Assembly (NCBI GenBank): GCA_965153355.1
Contig: OZ231126.1
Span: 17,980,001-18,044,000 of the forward strand
Source of the DNA: Flaccisagitta enflata
Taxonomy: Eukaryota; Chaetognatha; Sagittoidea; Aphragmophora
Reading direction: 5' to 3'
Length of the DNA stretch: 64,000 nucleotides
A program made the translations under genes and the position numbers. The notes under the pieces were generated by a model that was not told where the DNA came from, searched no databases, and was given only the letters and a program-made list of their open reading frames with translations. Below, in pieces: positions 50,198 to 59,900 of the stretch. The stretch's first letter is position 1, and each line of letters opens with the position of its first letter.

Positions 50198-51063
50198 TTG
50201 GATTCCTCTCAATCTTTGGCCCAAAATGACTTAGAAAATGAAAAAGAAAATGAAAATGAGAGTGAAAGTTCAAATGAAAGAGGAAGTCAAAATGAAAATA
50301 AAAACAGAAGTGCTAATGGAAATAATAATGTAACTGCAAGTGAATATGTAAATGAAGATGAAAATGAAAAGGCTGATGAAACTGCAAATGGAATAAATTG
50401 AATCATTCTGAAGATGTACGTGAAAATCAAAGTACACCATCACTTAATCTTATAACATCATTTGACCTTGGAACATGGCCAGCAGTGATAGATCGCAACA
50501 ATCAAGATCACCTTATTTGTAGAGGAAGTTTAGATTATCAACACATGAATGGGGATTTTAAGGAATCTAAACGTTTTTAAGAAAATGAGAAAAAAAATCG
50601 ATTTTGTTCAAAATCAGTTTTTATCAAAATTCATAAGCTTACCAAGGAATCCCTAAAGAGAAATTGGCTCTGCTTTTCTCCCAGCAAAGGATGTCTATTT
50701 TGCTTTCCTTGCTAAGTGATGAACAAAATTCCTGAAAGATTTTCTGAAAATGGATTTAATGACTAGAAAAGTGCTACTGTGTCTATTAAGAAGCATGAGC
50801 ATAGCCTTGCACACAGAGAAGCTCTAACATCAATTACTAGTTGGAAAATGGATAAACCATGCATTGATTCAAGCCTCGTTCATGCATTTGAAAAAGAAAA
50901 AGAATATTAGCAAAAAATATTAACAAGAATTATTGAGGTATCAAATTTCTTTCAAAAAAAAACCTTAGCTTTTCAAGGAGACAATGAAACTATTGGATCA
51001 GTGCATAATGGAAATTACCTTGGTATTCTTGAAAATGGTCTCATTATAATGTTTTTGCATTGA
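50198..51063 (+). pseudogene. Decayed hAT-family transposase (TTF-type zinc finger and following domain)
   Basis: From 50398 one frame continues to TGA at 51061 with four inner stops: TAA 50578, TAA 50713, TAG 50764 and TAG 50908. It reads SFDLGTWPAVIDRN, then RNWLCFSPSKGCLFCFPC, GFND-stop-KSATVSIKKHEHS, then QKILTRIIEVSNFFQKK, TLAFQGDN and NGNYLGILE. This is the order in hAT-derived ZMYM1-like transposases: LG-x-WP, the W-L-x-Y/F-S zinc-finger segment with its cysteines, GF-x-DW, H-x-x-S, and LALRG-D/N followed by GNFL. Two stops replace expected tryptophans. An Asn/Glu-rich frame at 50198-50401, one base out, probably belonged to the N-terminus. The C-terminal catalytic part and dimerisation domain are missing. 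Confidence 0.7.
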
Positions 51064-51341
51064 GTGTAAGAATTCTTGATCAAACAGCTATGGCTTTATC
51101 TTAATTACAAAAAGCAATACAAATATTTTGCCTGTATCATATGTTTGCTTCAACATGTTGCATCTAGTGGGGGGCCCCGCTACCTTAAGTGCCTAGGGCC
51201 CCGCACACGGTTCCGGCCCAGATGTCCGGAACAAAAAAGAGAACAAACAGAGAAACAAACATACAATCGAACAAGTAAACTAACGACCAAACAATCAAAC
51301 AAACGAGATAGTAGCCAGGTAGCCAAATTGTTTTAGCTTAC

Positions 51342-51471
51342 CTGCCCCCGTAAGGAGTTGGAATGAAGGCAGGCGGCTGAATATCGGCGAAAAGTCTATT
51401 TTCCAGTTTGTGTGCGACGGGAAAAAGCTTGAGAAATCGATGAACAAACTCATTGAATTCAACACTTCCAT
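51342..51471 (-). CDS. CHS: Chitin synthase, exon 10: catalytic domain, PTPYGGR block
   Basis: Follows TTCACCGGGCAG in phase 1 and ends before the consensus donor GTAAGC in phase 2. It encodes D-GSVEFNEFVHRFLKLFPVA then HKLENRLFADIQPPAFIPTPYGG-R. The V-N-x-F-V-x-x-L block and the P-T-P-Y-G-G-R block are in the family order. The first ten residues resemble an EF-hand loop, but the context excludes that. The next family blocks, including the acidic catalytic motifs and the QRRRW signature, are not found in the 3.1 kb between here and the N run, so the gene continues outside the readable part. Confidence 0.88.
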
Positions 51472-51556
51472 CTGCCCGGTGAAAAAAAAAGATGGCGAAA
51501 ACACAATAACGGAATCGAAAATTCAATTTTGATCAAAGATTATTCAGAGATTAGAG

Positions 51557-51565
51557 AGAGAGAGA

Positions 51566-51611
<46 letters not shown>
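51557..51611. repeat. (GA)n microsatellite
   Basis: On the - strand it is a (CT)n run about 90 bp upstream of the acceptor of chitin synthase exon 10. Confidence 0.9.
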
Positions 51612-51613
<2 letters not shown>

Positions 51614-51760
51614 AGACATGAATCGAAGGAAACAAACACAAGCACAAACATGGGGAAAAACACATGCAGACAGCAGACAAACAAATACATCATGATCCTC
51701 CTTCCCCCACCCCCTCGTCATACCTAGACAGACAAAAAACAGAGAAAAACATCGATAAAC

Positions 51761-51882
51761 CTGGATTTTGTTTGACAGCGTCGTCAAAAATGATGTGAAA
51801 TTCGATTTGGAAGAAATCTTGAGTTGTGCTAAGAGGATGAGTGGAATGAAACACTTTTCTCGCGTAGTTGTCTGAGTCCATT
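51761..51882 (-). CDS. CHS: Chitin synthase, exon 9: catalytic domain
   Basis: Follows GATTCATTTCAG, entering with one base that completes AGA, and ends before GTTTAT in phase 1. It encodes MDSDNYARKVFHSTHPL then STTQDFFQIEFHIIFDDAVKQNP. The D-x-D/Q-x-A-R-K/R stretch directly after the R-L/M-D/E of exon 8, and the F-E-x-H-I-h-F-D-D-A motif, are the next conserved blocks of the animal chitin synthase domain. No frame damage is seen. Confidence 0.92.
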
Positions 51883-51983
51883 CTGAAATGAATCCAATGG
51901 GCATTACGACTGGGCAGTATTCTTCAATGAGCTATTGGGTAGGGGAAGAATCAGTAAAAATCTTGTTAACGCCCGCTCAAGAA

Positions 51984-51999
51984 CACACACGCACACTTG

Positions 52000-52031
<32 letters not shown>

Positions 52032-52040
52032 CACACACAC
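51984..52040. repeat. (AC)n microsatellite
   Basis: AC run in the intron between exons 8 and 9, starting 14 bp past the end of exon 8. Confidence 0.9.
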
Positions 52041-52053
52041 AAACCCTTTCTAC

Positions 52054-52124
52054 CTGAGCAGTGAGCGAATGAGGCTGAGTATTTCTTTCTCAGTTTCATG
52101 CCACATGGTCGCACAAACAAACAC
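52054..52124 (-). CDS. CHS: Chitin synthase, exon 8: start of the catalytic domain
   Basis: Follows CATATTTTCAG in phase 0 and ends before GTAGAA in phase 2. The product VFVCATMWHETEKEILSLI, then RSLL, carries the C-A-T-M-W-H-E-T/N motif that opens the glycosyltransferase-2 chitin synthase domain of animals. This is the strongest single identification in the window. The acidic-hydrophobic helix after it (EKEILSLIRSLLR) is the helix that follows in the family. Confidence 0.92.
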
Positions 52125-52139
52125 CTGAAAATATGATCT

Positions 52140-52686
52140 TTTGTTATCAAAATCAAAACATGATCATGATGTAGGTATGAAAGATGCATCATGATAAATG
52201 TATCCGTTATTGCCACCATATGAAATATAAAAAAAATGACATCAAGGATTGTAATCTCTTAGTAAACAATCTTTTAGATTCTGAAATGAAGGTTCACGAT
52301 TCTTGGCACAGTCAAATTTTACTCTAACAGATTACAAGGGACGACAACTTTTTCGGTTTGCCATAGACAATTCAAACATAAATTGGTCAGAAGTCCGTTA
52401 CTCGCAGAGCCGTTAGAGCGAGTCTATGATTAATATGAGAGGCTGAGTCCCTCCATCTGTTCGTCCGTCCATCCATCCATCCATCCATTCATTCGTCATT
52501 ACGTACATTAAGAAATTTGAGTATTAACGTCCGTGCCCAGTGGTCAGTCAATGATGGATCTTAGCCATCTTTCCAGCAACTTGCTCGGTAATGATCTCCC
52601 GCTTAATCCACCGCTCCTAACTTGACAGGCGCGGCGTCGGAAACGTCTGTCCTTATCACATCTGATGATGGCGATGATTATTCTAG
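52140..52686. other. Part of chitin synthase intron 7
   Basis: AT-rich with a (CCAT)n stretch at about 52466-52490. No other feature recognised. Confidence 0.4.
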
Positions 52687-52691
52687 AAAGC

Positions 52692-52775
<84 letters not shown>

Positions 52776-52803
52776 AATAAAGAAAGAAAGAAAGAAAGAA
52801 AGA
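52687..52803. repeat. (GAAA)n microsatellite
   Basis: Lies immediately downstream (on the - strand) of the donor of chitin synthase exon 7. Confidence 0.95.
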
Positions 52804-52810
52804 CGTTCAC

Positions 52811-52917
52811 CTTCGGAATCTTCTTTGATTTTTCTCCGTTTGGATCATTAAAGAAAACTTTTCCATAGGAAGAAGAAGCCACAGATGTCACTGATGACGC
52901 GGAAGATAACGAACCAC
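52811..52917 (-). CDS. CHS: Chitin synthase, exon 7: serine-rich linker
   Basis: Follows TTTCTATTCAG in phase 1 and ends before GTGAAC in phase 0. It encodes G-GSLSSASSVTSVASSSYG, then KVFFNDPNGEKSKKIPK. The serine-rich part is probably flexible; the end IPK leads straight into the first beta strand of the catalytic domain in exon 8 (IPK-VFVCATMWHE). Both boundaries agree in phase with the neighbours. The intron that follows contains a (GAAA)n tract. Confidence 0.75.
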
Positions 52918-52977
52918 CTGAATAGAAAGAACGATAACCTTTACAAAGCAGAGGGGCAGGCATGGCAATGAGCGTTT

Positions 52978-53079
52978 TAGTCGCGGATTAGCGACTCTTT
53001 CTGAATTATGAGGCTTTGTCCGTCTTTCCGTCTTACCAACGGACGGACCATGACCAACAGTCATACGCGCGCGCACGCG

Positions 53080-53164
<85 letters not shown>

Positions 53165-53512
53165 ACGCACACACACACACACACCTATACCGAATCAGAT
53201 TTGGATTTGATAATGGCCTCGAGAACAAGGCCAAGTAGGCCAACGATGCGTCCTCTTTGAATGAACGTTTTTTATGAATGAATGTTTTTTTTATGAATGA
53301 ATGTTTTTTTATGAATGAACGTCTTTTGTAATGAATGAATGATTGAATGAATGAATTACTTGATGTATGCTTCTTTTACTGGGGTAGAACCACTTTTCTG
53401 TTGAAAAAATCCTTGATTTTGATATTTTTAATGAAAGCGTTACCAACAGACCAACAGACCAACCAACCAACCAATGGACACAGCCTATTATAGAGATGCG
53501 AGGACGCATCTA
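52978..53512. repeat. TCCG-family fold-back pieces with (AC)n
   Basis: GTCGCGGATTAGCGAC hairpin at 52980, tetramers to 53050, (AC)n at 53068-53184, then AACAAGGCCAAGTAGGCCAA at 53223, a (GAAT)n-rich stretch to 53350, and tetramers ending in the hairpin GATGCGAGGACGCATC at 53495. Confidence 0.65.
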
Positions 53513-53815
53513 AAAAAAATGATATCAGTGACCCGCGAAAGAAATCGAATCCATTTTCATACAGATTGGATTAAAGATAACTTCCACTGACCCCAGACGC
53601 GGCTTCAAAATTCTATCCTATCTCTCTGACAATCTGTCAGCGCGTCATAGGCGTATTTGCGATAACAGCTCATGGCTCATTGACACCCTCTGGCAAATCT
53701 GTCATCGATTCATATTCGGCGAAAGAGAAGAGATCATTTCCTTTGTCAGCTCAAAGATATTCTTAAAACGATATTGAAACTGATACTTTTTTTCCTACAA
53801 AATGAAATTTCAAAC

Positions 53816-53931
53816 CTCTGCCAATGGTGGATTTGAAGTCATCCGCATTTTTCAGTCCGTTCCTCCGGGCTGCTATTTTGTTTTGTCGCAGCAAATCCAT
53901 CACAACGTCGTAAAACTCGAGATGTCGCCTC
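53816..53931 (-). CDS. CHS: Chitin synthase, exon 6: cytosolic linker
   Basis: On the - strand the exon follows GATAATCAG and ends before GTTTGA; it enters in phase 2 and leaves in phase 1. It encodes R-RRHLEFYDVVMDLLRQNK, then IAARRNGLKNADDFKS, then TIGR. The arginine triplet falls where the family has L-N-R-R-R-x-D. Together with exon 5 it gives a continuous frame, although that exon is on the opposite strand across the run of N. The satellite array starts only about 22 bp upstream of the acceptor. Alone the sequence would not be recognised; its phase and place relative to exon 7 support it. Confidence 0.7.
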
Positions 53932-53953
53932 CTGATTATCAATAACGATATGT

Positions 53954-56900
53954 AGACAGGAGACAACACCCCTCGCGACCTCTCACGCTGATCAGTTAGA
54001 ACTAGGTAAACATAAGATCTTGTTCTGAGCCCAGAGGTTGAGTAGGGTAGCAATTTTTTGAGTTGGCTCCTAAGCTGAAGTGCTGATGAGTGGATTGAAA
54101 TAGTTTTTGGACTTAGATTGTAGAATTTGACCGCAAAAAACTCAATTGGAAGTAATATACGATATTTATGCAAATTTGCCCAAAAAGTAGCTGAGTTGGC
54201 TTGTAGGCAATATCAGGAAAAATCAAACTGGTGGATTTGGATTTTTTTAGCCCAAATCCCTTTAGTAACATCTAATGAGCATAACCCAAGTTCAGGATAA
54301 CTTGGGAAAATTCATTTTTTGGATATATTGATGATGGATTTTGGGTTGTCAAGCTTCAAAAATCCGTATTTGAGAAGGTAGTACTACGTAAAAGGGGTGA
54401 ATTGGTCATTTTGAAGGCAGTTCAGCCCAAAATTCAATTTTGTAGTCAAAGTACAATGTTCAAGGAGGATGCACACCAAAAATCATCAATGTGCTTGCAT
54501 TTTTTTACACTGTGACACAGATTTGAAAATGCTCAAAATACCCTTATTTTTCAGATGCACCCTATTGTCTCCCTTCTTATAAGAGAATCTTGATATTATC
54601 AAACCTGTATTTTTTGGCTTGTTTGTTTATTTTTTGACTAAGTAAGCATGCTAACATGTAAACAAGTTAAAAATACCTTTAATACCATTCATAGAACCCA
54701 AAATTTGAGAAAAATCCACCAAATAAAGCCTAAATTCTCCTCAATTTTGACCTTCTCAATATTAGAGCAAAACAGGTGTTTTTCAAGCCAATTTTAACCT
54801 GTTTTGGGCCTGGTATGTCTAGCAAATGGCCCAAATCTTGTTTTTCAGCATTACAAGTTCTCTTTTTCTCAGTTTCTGATGGTTTCAGATCAGTTCTTAA
54901 AAATATGTATAGTGACCCCCTCTTAATAAGACAGGAGACAACACCCCTCGCGACCTCTCACGCTGATCAGTTAGAACTAGGTAAACATAAGATCTTGTTC
55001 TGAGCCCAGAGGTTGAGTAGGGTAGCAATTTTTTGAGTTGGCTCCTAAGCTGAAGTGCTGATGAGTGGATTGAAATAGTTTTTGGACTTAGATTGTAGAA
55101 TTTGACCGCAAAAAACTCAATTGGAAGTAATATACGATATTTATGCAAATTTGCCCAAAAAGTAGCTGAGTTGGCTTGTAGGCAATATCAGGAAAAATCA
55201 AACTGGTGGATTTGGATTTTTTTAGCCCAAATCCCTTTAGTAACATCTAATGAGCATAACCCAAGTTCAGGATAACTTGGGAAAATTCATTTTTTGGATA
55301 TATTGATGATGGATTTTGGGTTGTCAAGCTTCAAAAATCCGTATTTGAGAAGGTAGTACTACGTAAAAGGGGTGAATTGGTCATTTTGAAGGCAGTTCAG
55401 CCCAAAATTCAATTTTGTAGTCAAAGTACAATGTTCAAGGAGGATGCACACCAAAAATCATCAATGTGCTTGCATTTTTACAACTGTGACACAGCTTTGA
55501 AAATGCTCAAAATACCCCTTATTTTTCAGATGCACCCTATTGTCTCCCTTCTTATAAGAGAATCTTGATATTATCAAACCTGTATTTTTTGGCTTGTTTG
55601 TTTATTTTTTGACTAAGTAAGCATGCTAACATGTAAACAAGTTAAAAATACCTTTAATACCATTCATAGAACCCAAAATTTGAGAAAAATCCACCAAATA
55701 AAGCCTAAATTCTCCTCAATTTTGACCTTCTCAATATTAGAGCAAAACAGGTGTTTTTCAAGCCAATTTTAACCTGTTTTGGGCCTGGTATGTCTAGCAA
55801 ATGGCCCAAATCTTGTTTTTCAGCATTACAAGTTCTCTTTTTCTCAGTTTCTGATGGTTTCAGATCAGTTCTTAAAAATATGTATAGTGACCCCCTCTTA
55901 ATAAGAGAATCTTGATATTATCAAACCTGTATTTTTTGGCTTGTTTGTTTATTTTTTGACTAAGTAAGCATGCTAACATGTAAACAAGTTAAAAATACCT
56001 TTAATACCATTCATAGAACCCAAAATTTGAGAAAAATCCACCAAATAAAGCCTAAATTCTCCTCAATTTTGACCTTCTCAATATTAGAGCAAAACAGGTG
56101 TTTTTCAAGCCAATTTTAACCTGTTTTGGGCCTGGTATGTCTAGCAAATGGCCCAAATCTTGTTTTTCAGCATTACAAGTTCTCTTTTTCTCAGTTTCTG
56201 ATGGTTTCAGATCAGTTCTTAAAAATATGTATAGTGACCCCCTCTTAATAAGACAGGAGACAACACCCCTCGCGACCTCTCACGCTGATCAGTTAGAACT
56301 AGGTAAACATAAGATCTTGTTCTGAGCCCAGAGGTTGAGTAGGGTAGCAATTTTTTGAGTTGGCTCCTAAGCTGAAGTGCTGATGAGTGGATTGAAATAG
56401 TTTTTGGACTTAGATTGTAGAATTTGACCGCAAAAAACTCAATTGGAAGTAATATACGATATTTATGCAAATTTGCCCAAAAAGTAGCTGAGTTGGCTTG
56501 TAGGCAATATCAGGAAAAATCAAACTGGTGGATTTGGATTTTTTTAGCCCAAATCCCTTTAGTAACATCTAATGAGCATAACCCAAGTTCAGGATAACTT
56601 GGGAAAATTCATTTTTTGGATATATTGATGATGGATTTTGGGTTGTCAAGCTTCAAAAATCCGTATTTGAGAAGGTAGTACTACGTAAAAGGGGTGAATT
56701 GGTCATTTTGAAGGCAGTTCAGCCCAAAATTCAATTTTGTAGTCAAAGTACAATGTTCAAGGAGGATGCACACCAAAAATCATCAATGTGCTTGCATTTT
56801 TACAACTGTGACACAGCTTTGAAAATGCTCAAAATACCCCTTATTTTTCAGATGCACCCTATTGTCTCCCTTCTTATAAGAGAATCTTGATATTATCAAA

Positions 56901-59900
56901 CCTGTATTTTTTGGCTTGTTTGTTTATTTTTTGACTAAGTAAGCATGCTAACATGTAAACAAGTTAAAAATACCTTTAATACCATTCATAGAACCCAAAA
57001 TTTGAGAAAAATCCACCAAATAAAGCCTAAATTCTCCTCAATTTTGACCTTCTCAATATTAGAGCAAAACAGGTGTTTTTCAAGCCAATTTTAACCTGTT
57101 TTGGGCCTGGTATGTCTAGCAAATGGCCCAAATCTTGTTTTTCAGCATTACAAGTTCTCTTTTTCTCAGTTTCTGATGGTTTCAGATCAGTTCTTAAAAA
57201 TATGTATAGTGACCCCCTCTTAATAAGACAGGAGACAACACCCCTCGCGACCTCTCACGCTGATCAGTTAGAACTAGGTAAACATAAGATCTTGTTCTGA
57301 GCCCAGAGGTTGAGTAGGGTAGCAATTTTTTGAGTTGGCTCCTAAGCTGAAGTGCTGATGAGTGGATTGAAATAGTTTTTGGACTTAGATTGTAGAATTT
57401 GACCGCAAAAAACTCAATTGGAAGTAATATACGATATTTATGCAAATTTGCCCAAAAAGTAGCTGAGTTGGCTTGTAGGCAATATCAGGAAAAATCAAAC
57501 TGGTGGATTTGGATTTTTTTAGCCCAAATCCCTTTAGTAACATCTAATGAGCATAACCCAAGTTCAGGATAACTTGGGAAAATTCATTTTTTGGATATAT
57601 TGATGATGGATTTTGGGTTGTCAAGCTTCAAAAATCCGTATTTGAGAAGGTAGTACTACGTAAAAGGGGTGAATTGGTCATTTTGAAGGCAGTTCAGCCC
57701 AAAATTCAATTTTGTAGTCAAAGTACAATGTTCAAGGAGGATGCACACCAAAAATCATCAATGTGCTTGCATTTTTACAACTGTGACACAGCTTTGAAAA
57801 TGCTCAAAATACCCCTTATTTTTCAGATGCACCCTATTGTCTCCCTTCTTATAAGAGAATCTTGATATTATCAAACCTGTATTTTTTGGCTTGTTTGTTT
57901 ATTTTTTGACTAAGTAAGCATGCTAACATGTAAACAAGTTAAAAATACCTTTAATACCATTCATAGAACCCAAAATTTGAGAAAAATCCACCAAATAAAG
58001 CCTAAATTCTCCTCAATTTTGACCTTCTCAATATTAGAGCAAAACAGGTGTTTTTCAAGCCAATTTTAACCTGTTTTGGGCCTGGTATGTCTAGCAAATG
58101 GCCCAAATCTTGTTTTTCAGCATTACAAGTTCTCTTTTTCTCAGTTTCTGATGGTTTCAGATCAGTTCTTAAAAATATGTATAGTGACCCCCTCTTAATA
58201 AGAGAATCTTGATATTATCAAACCTGTATTTTTTGGCTTGTTTGTTTATTTTTTGACTAAGTAAGCATGCTAACATGTAAACAAGTTAAAAATACCTTTA
58301 ATACCATTCATAGAACCCAAAATTTGAGAAAAATCCACCAAATAAAGCCTAAATTCTCCTCAATTTTGACCTTCTCAATATTAGAGCAAAACAGGTGTTT
58401 TTCAAGCCAATTTTAACCTGTTTTGGGCCTGGTATGTCTAGCAAATGGCCCAAATCTTGTTTTTCAGCATTACAAGTTCTCTTTTTCTCAGTTTCTGATG
58501 GTTTCAGATCAGTTCTTAAAAATATGTATAGTGACCCCCTCTTAATAAGACAGGAGACAACACCCCTCGCGACCTCTCACGCTGATCAGTTAGAACTAGG
58601 TAAACATAAGATCTTGTTCTGAGCCCAGAGGTTGAGTAGGGTAGCAATTTTTTGAGTTGGCTCCTAAGCTGAAGTGCTGATGAGTGGATTGAAATAGTTT
58701 TGGACTTAGATTGTAGAATTTGACCGCAAAAAACTCATTGGAAGTAATATACGATATTTATGCAAATTTGCTCAATGCTTAGATGAGTTGGCTTGTGGGC
58801 AATATCAGGAAAAAACAAACTGGTGGATTTGGATTTTTTTAGCCCAAATCCCTTTAGTAACATCTATTGAGCATAACTTAGGTTCAGGATAACATGGGAA
58901 AATTCATATTTTGGATATATTGATGATGGATTTTGGGTTGTCAAGAACTTAAAATAAGTATTTGAGAAAGGTAGTTACTAATAAAAGAAATTAGAAGTGG
59001 TCATTTTGAAGGCAGTTCAGCCCAAAATTCAATTTTGTAGTCAAAGTACAATGTTCAAGCTAAAATCATCAATGAGCATTTTTAACTGTGACAGCTTTAA
59101 AATGCTCAAAACCCACCCTTTATTTTCGGATACCCTATTGTCTCCTTCTTATGAAATCTTGATATTATCAAACCTGTATTTTTTGGCTTGTTTGTTTGTT
59201 TTTTGACTAAGTAAGCATGCTATCATGTAAACAAGTTAAAAATACCTTTATTACTATTCATATAACCTAAAAATTGAGAAAAATCCACCAAATAAAGCCT
59301 AAATTCTCCTCAATTTTGACCTTCTCAATATTAGAGCAAAACAGGTGTTTTTCAAGCCAATTTTAACCTGTTTTGGGCCTGGTATATCTAACAAATGGCC
59401 CAAATCTTGTTTTCAGCATTACAAGTTCTCTTTTACTCAGTTTCTGATGGTTTCAGATCAGTTCTTAAAAATATGTATAGTGACCCCCTCTTAATAAGAC
59501 AGGAGACAACACCCCTCATGACCTCTCACGCTGATCAGTTAGGACTAGGTAGACATAAGATCTTGTTCTGAGCCCAGGGGTTGAGTAGGGTAGCAATTTT
59601 TTGAGTTGGCTCCTACGCTGAAGTGCTGATGAGTGGGTTGAAATAGTTTTTTGAACTTAGATTGTAGAATTTGACCGCCAAAAACCTCAATTAGGTATGT
59701 GAATATTTATGCAAGATTTGCCCCAAAAAGTAGCTGAGTTGGCTTGTAGGCAATATCAGGAAAAATCAAACTGGTGGATTTGGATATTTTTGGCCCAAAT
59801 CCCTTTAGTAACATCTAATGAGCATAACCCAAGTTCAGGATAACTTGGGAAAATTCATTTTTGGATATATTGATGATGGATTTTGGGTTTTTCAAGCTTC

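Noticed and set aside
51342-51471. EF-hand calcium-binding protein
   Set aside because: DGSVEFNEFV looks like an EF-hand loop, but the exon joins in phase to CATMWHET and F-D-D-A exons and ends in PTPYGGR, which is the chitin synthase order.
46111-53931. Two separate tail-to-tail chitin synthase genes
   Set aside because: Each half lacks exactly what the other has, and the phases fit a single gene. Kept only as an alternative because I cannot see beyond the gap.
53763-54173. 136-residue gene on the - strand
   Set aside because: Its first part is the satellite unit and its second part is chitin synthase exon 6; the open frame is a chance fusion over the intron boundary.
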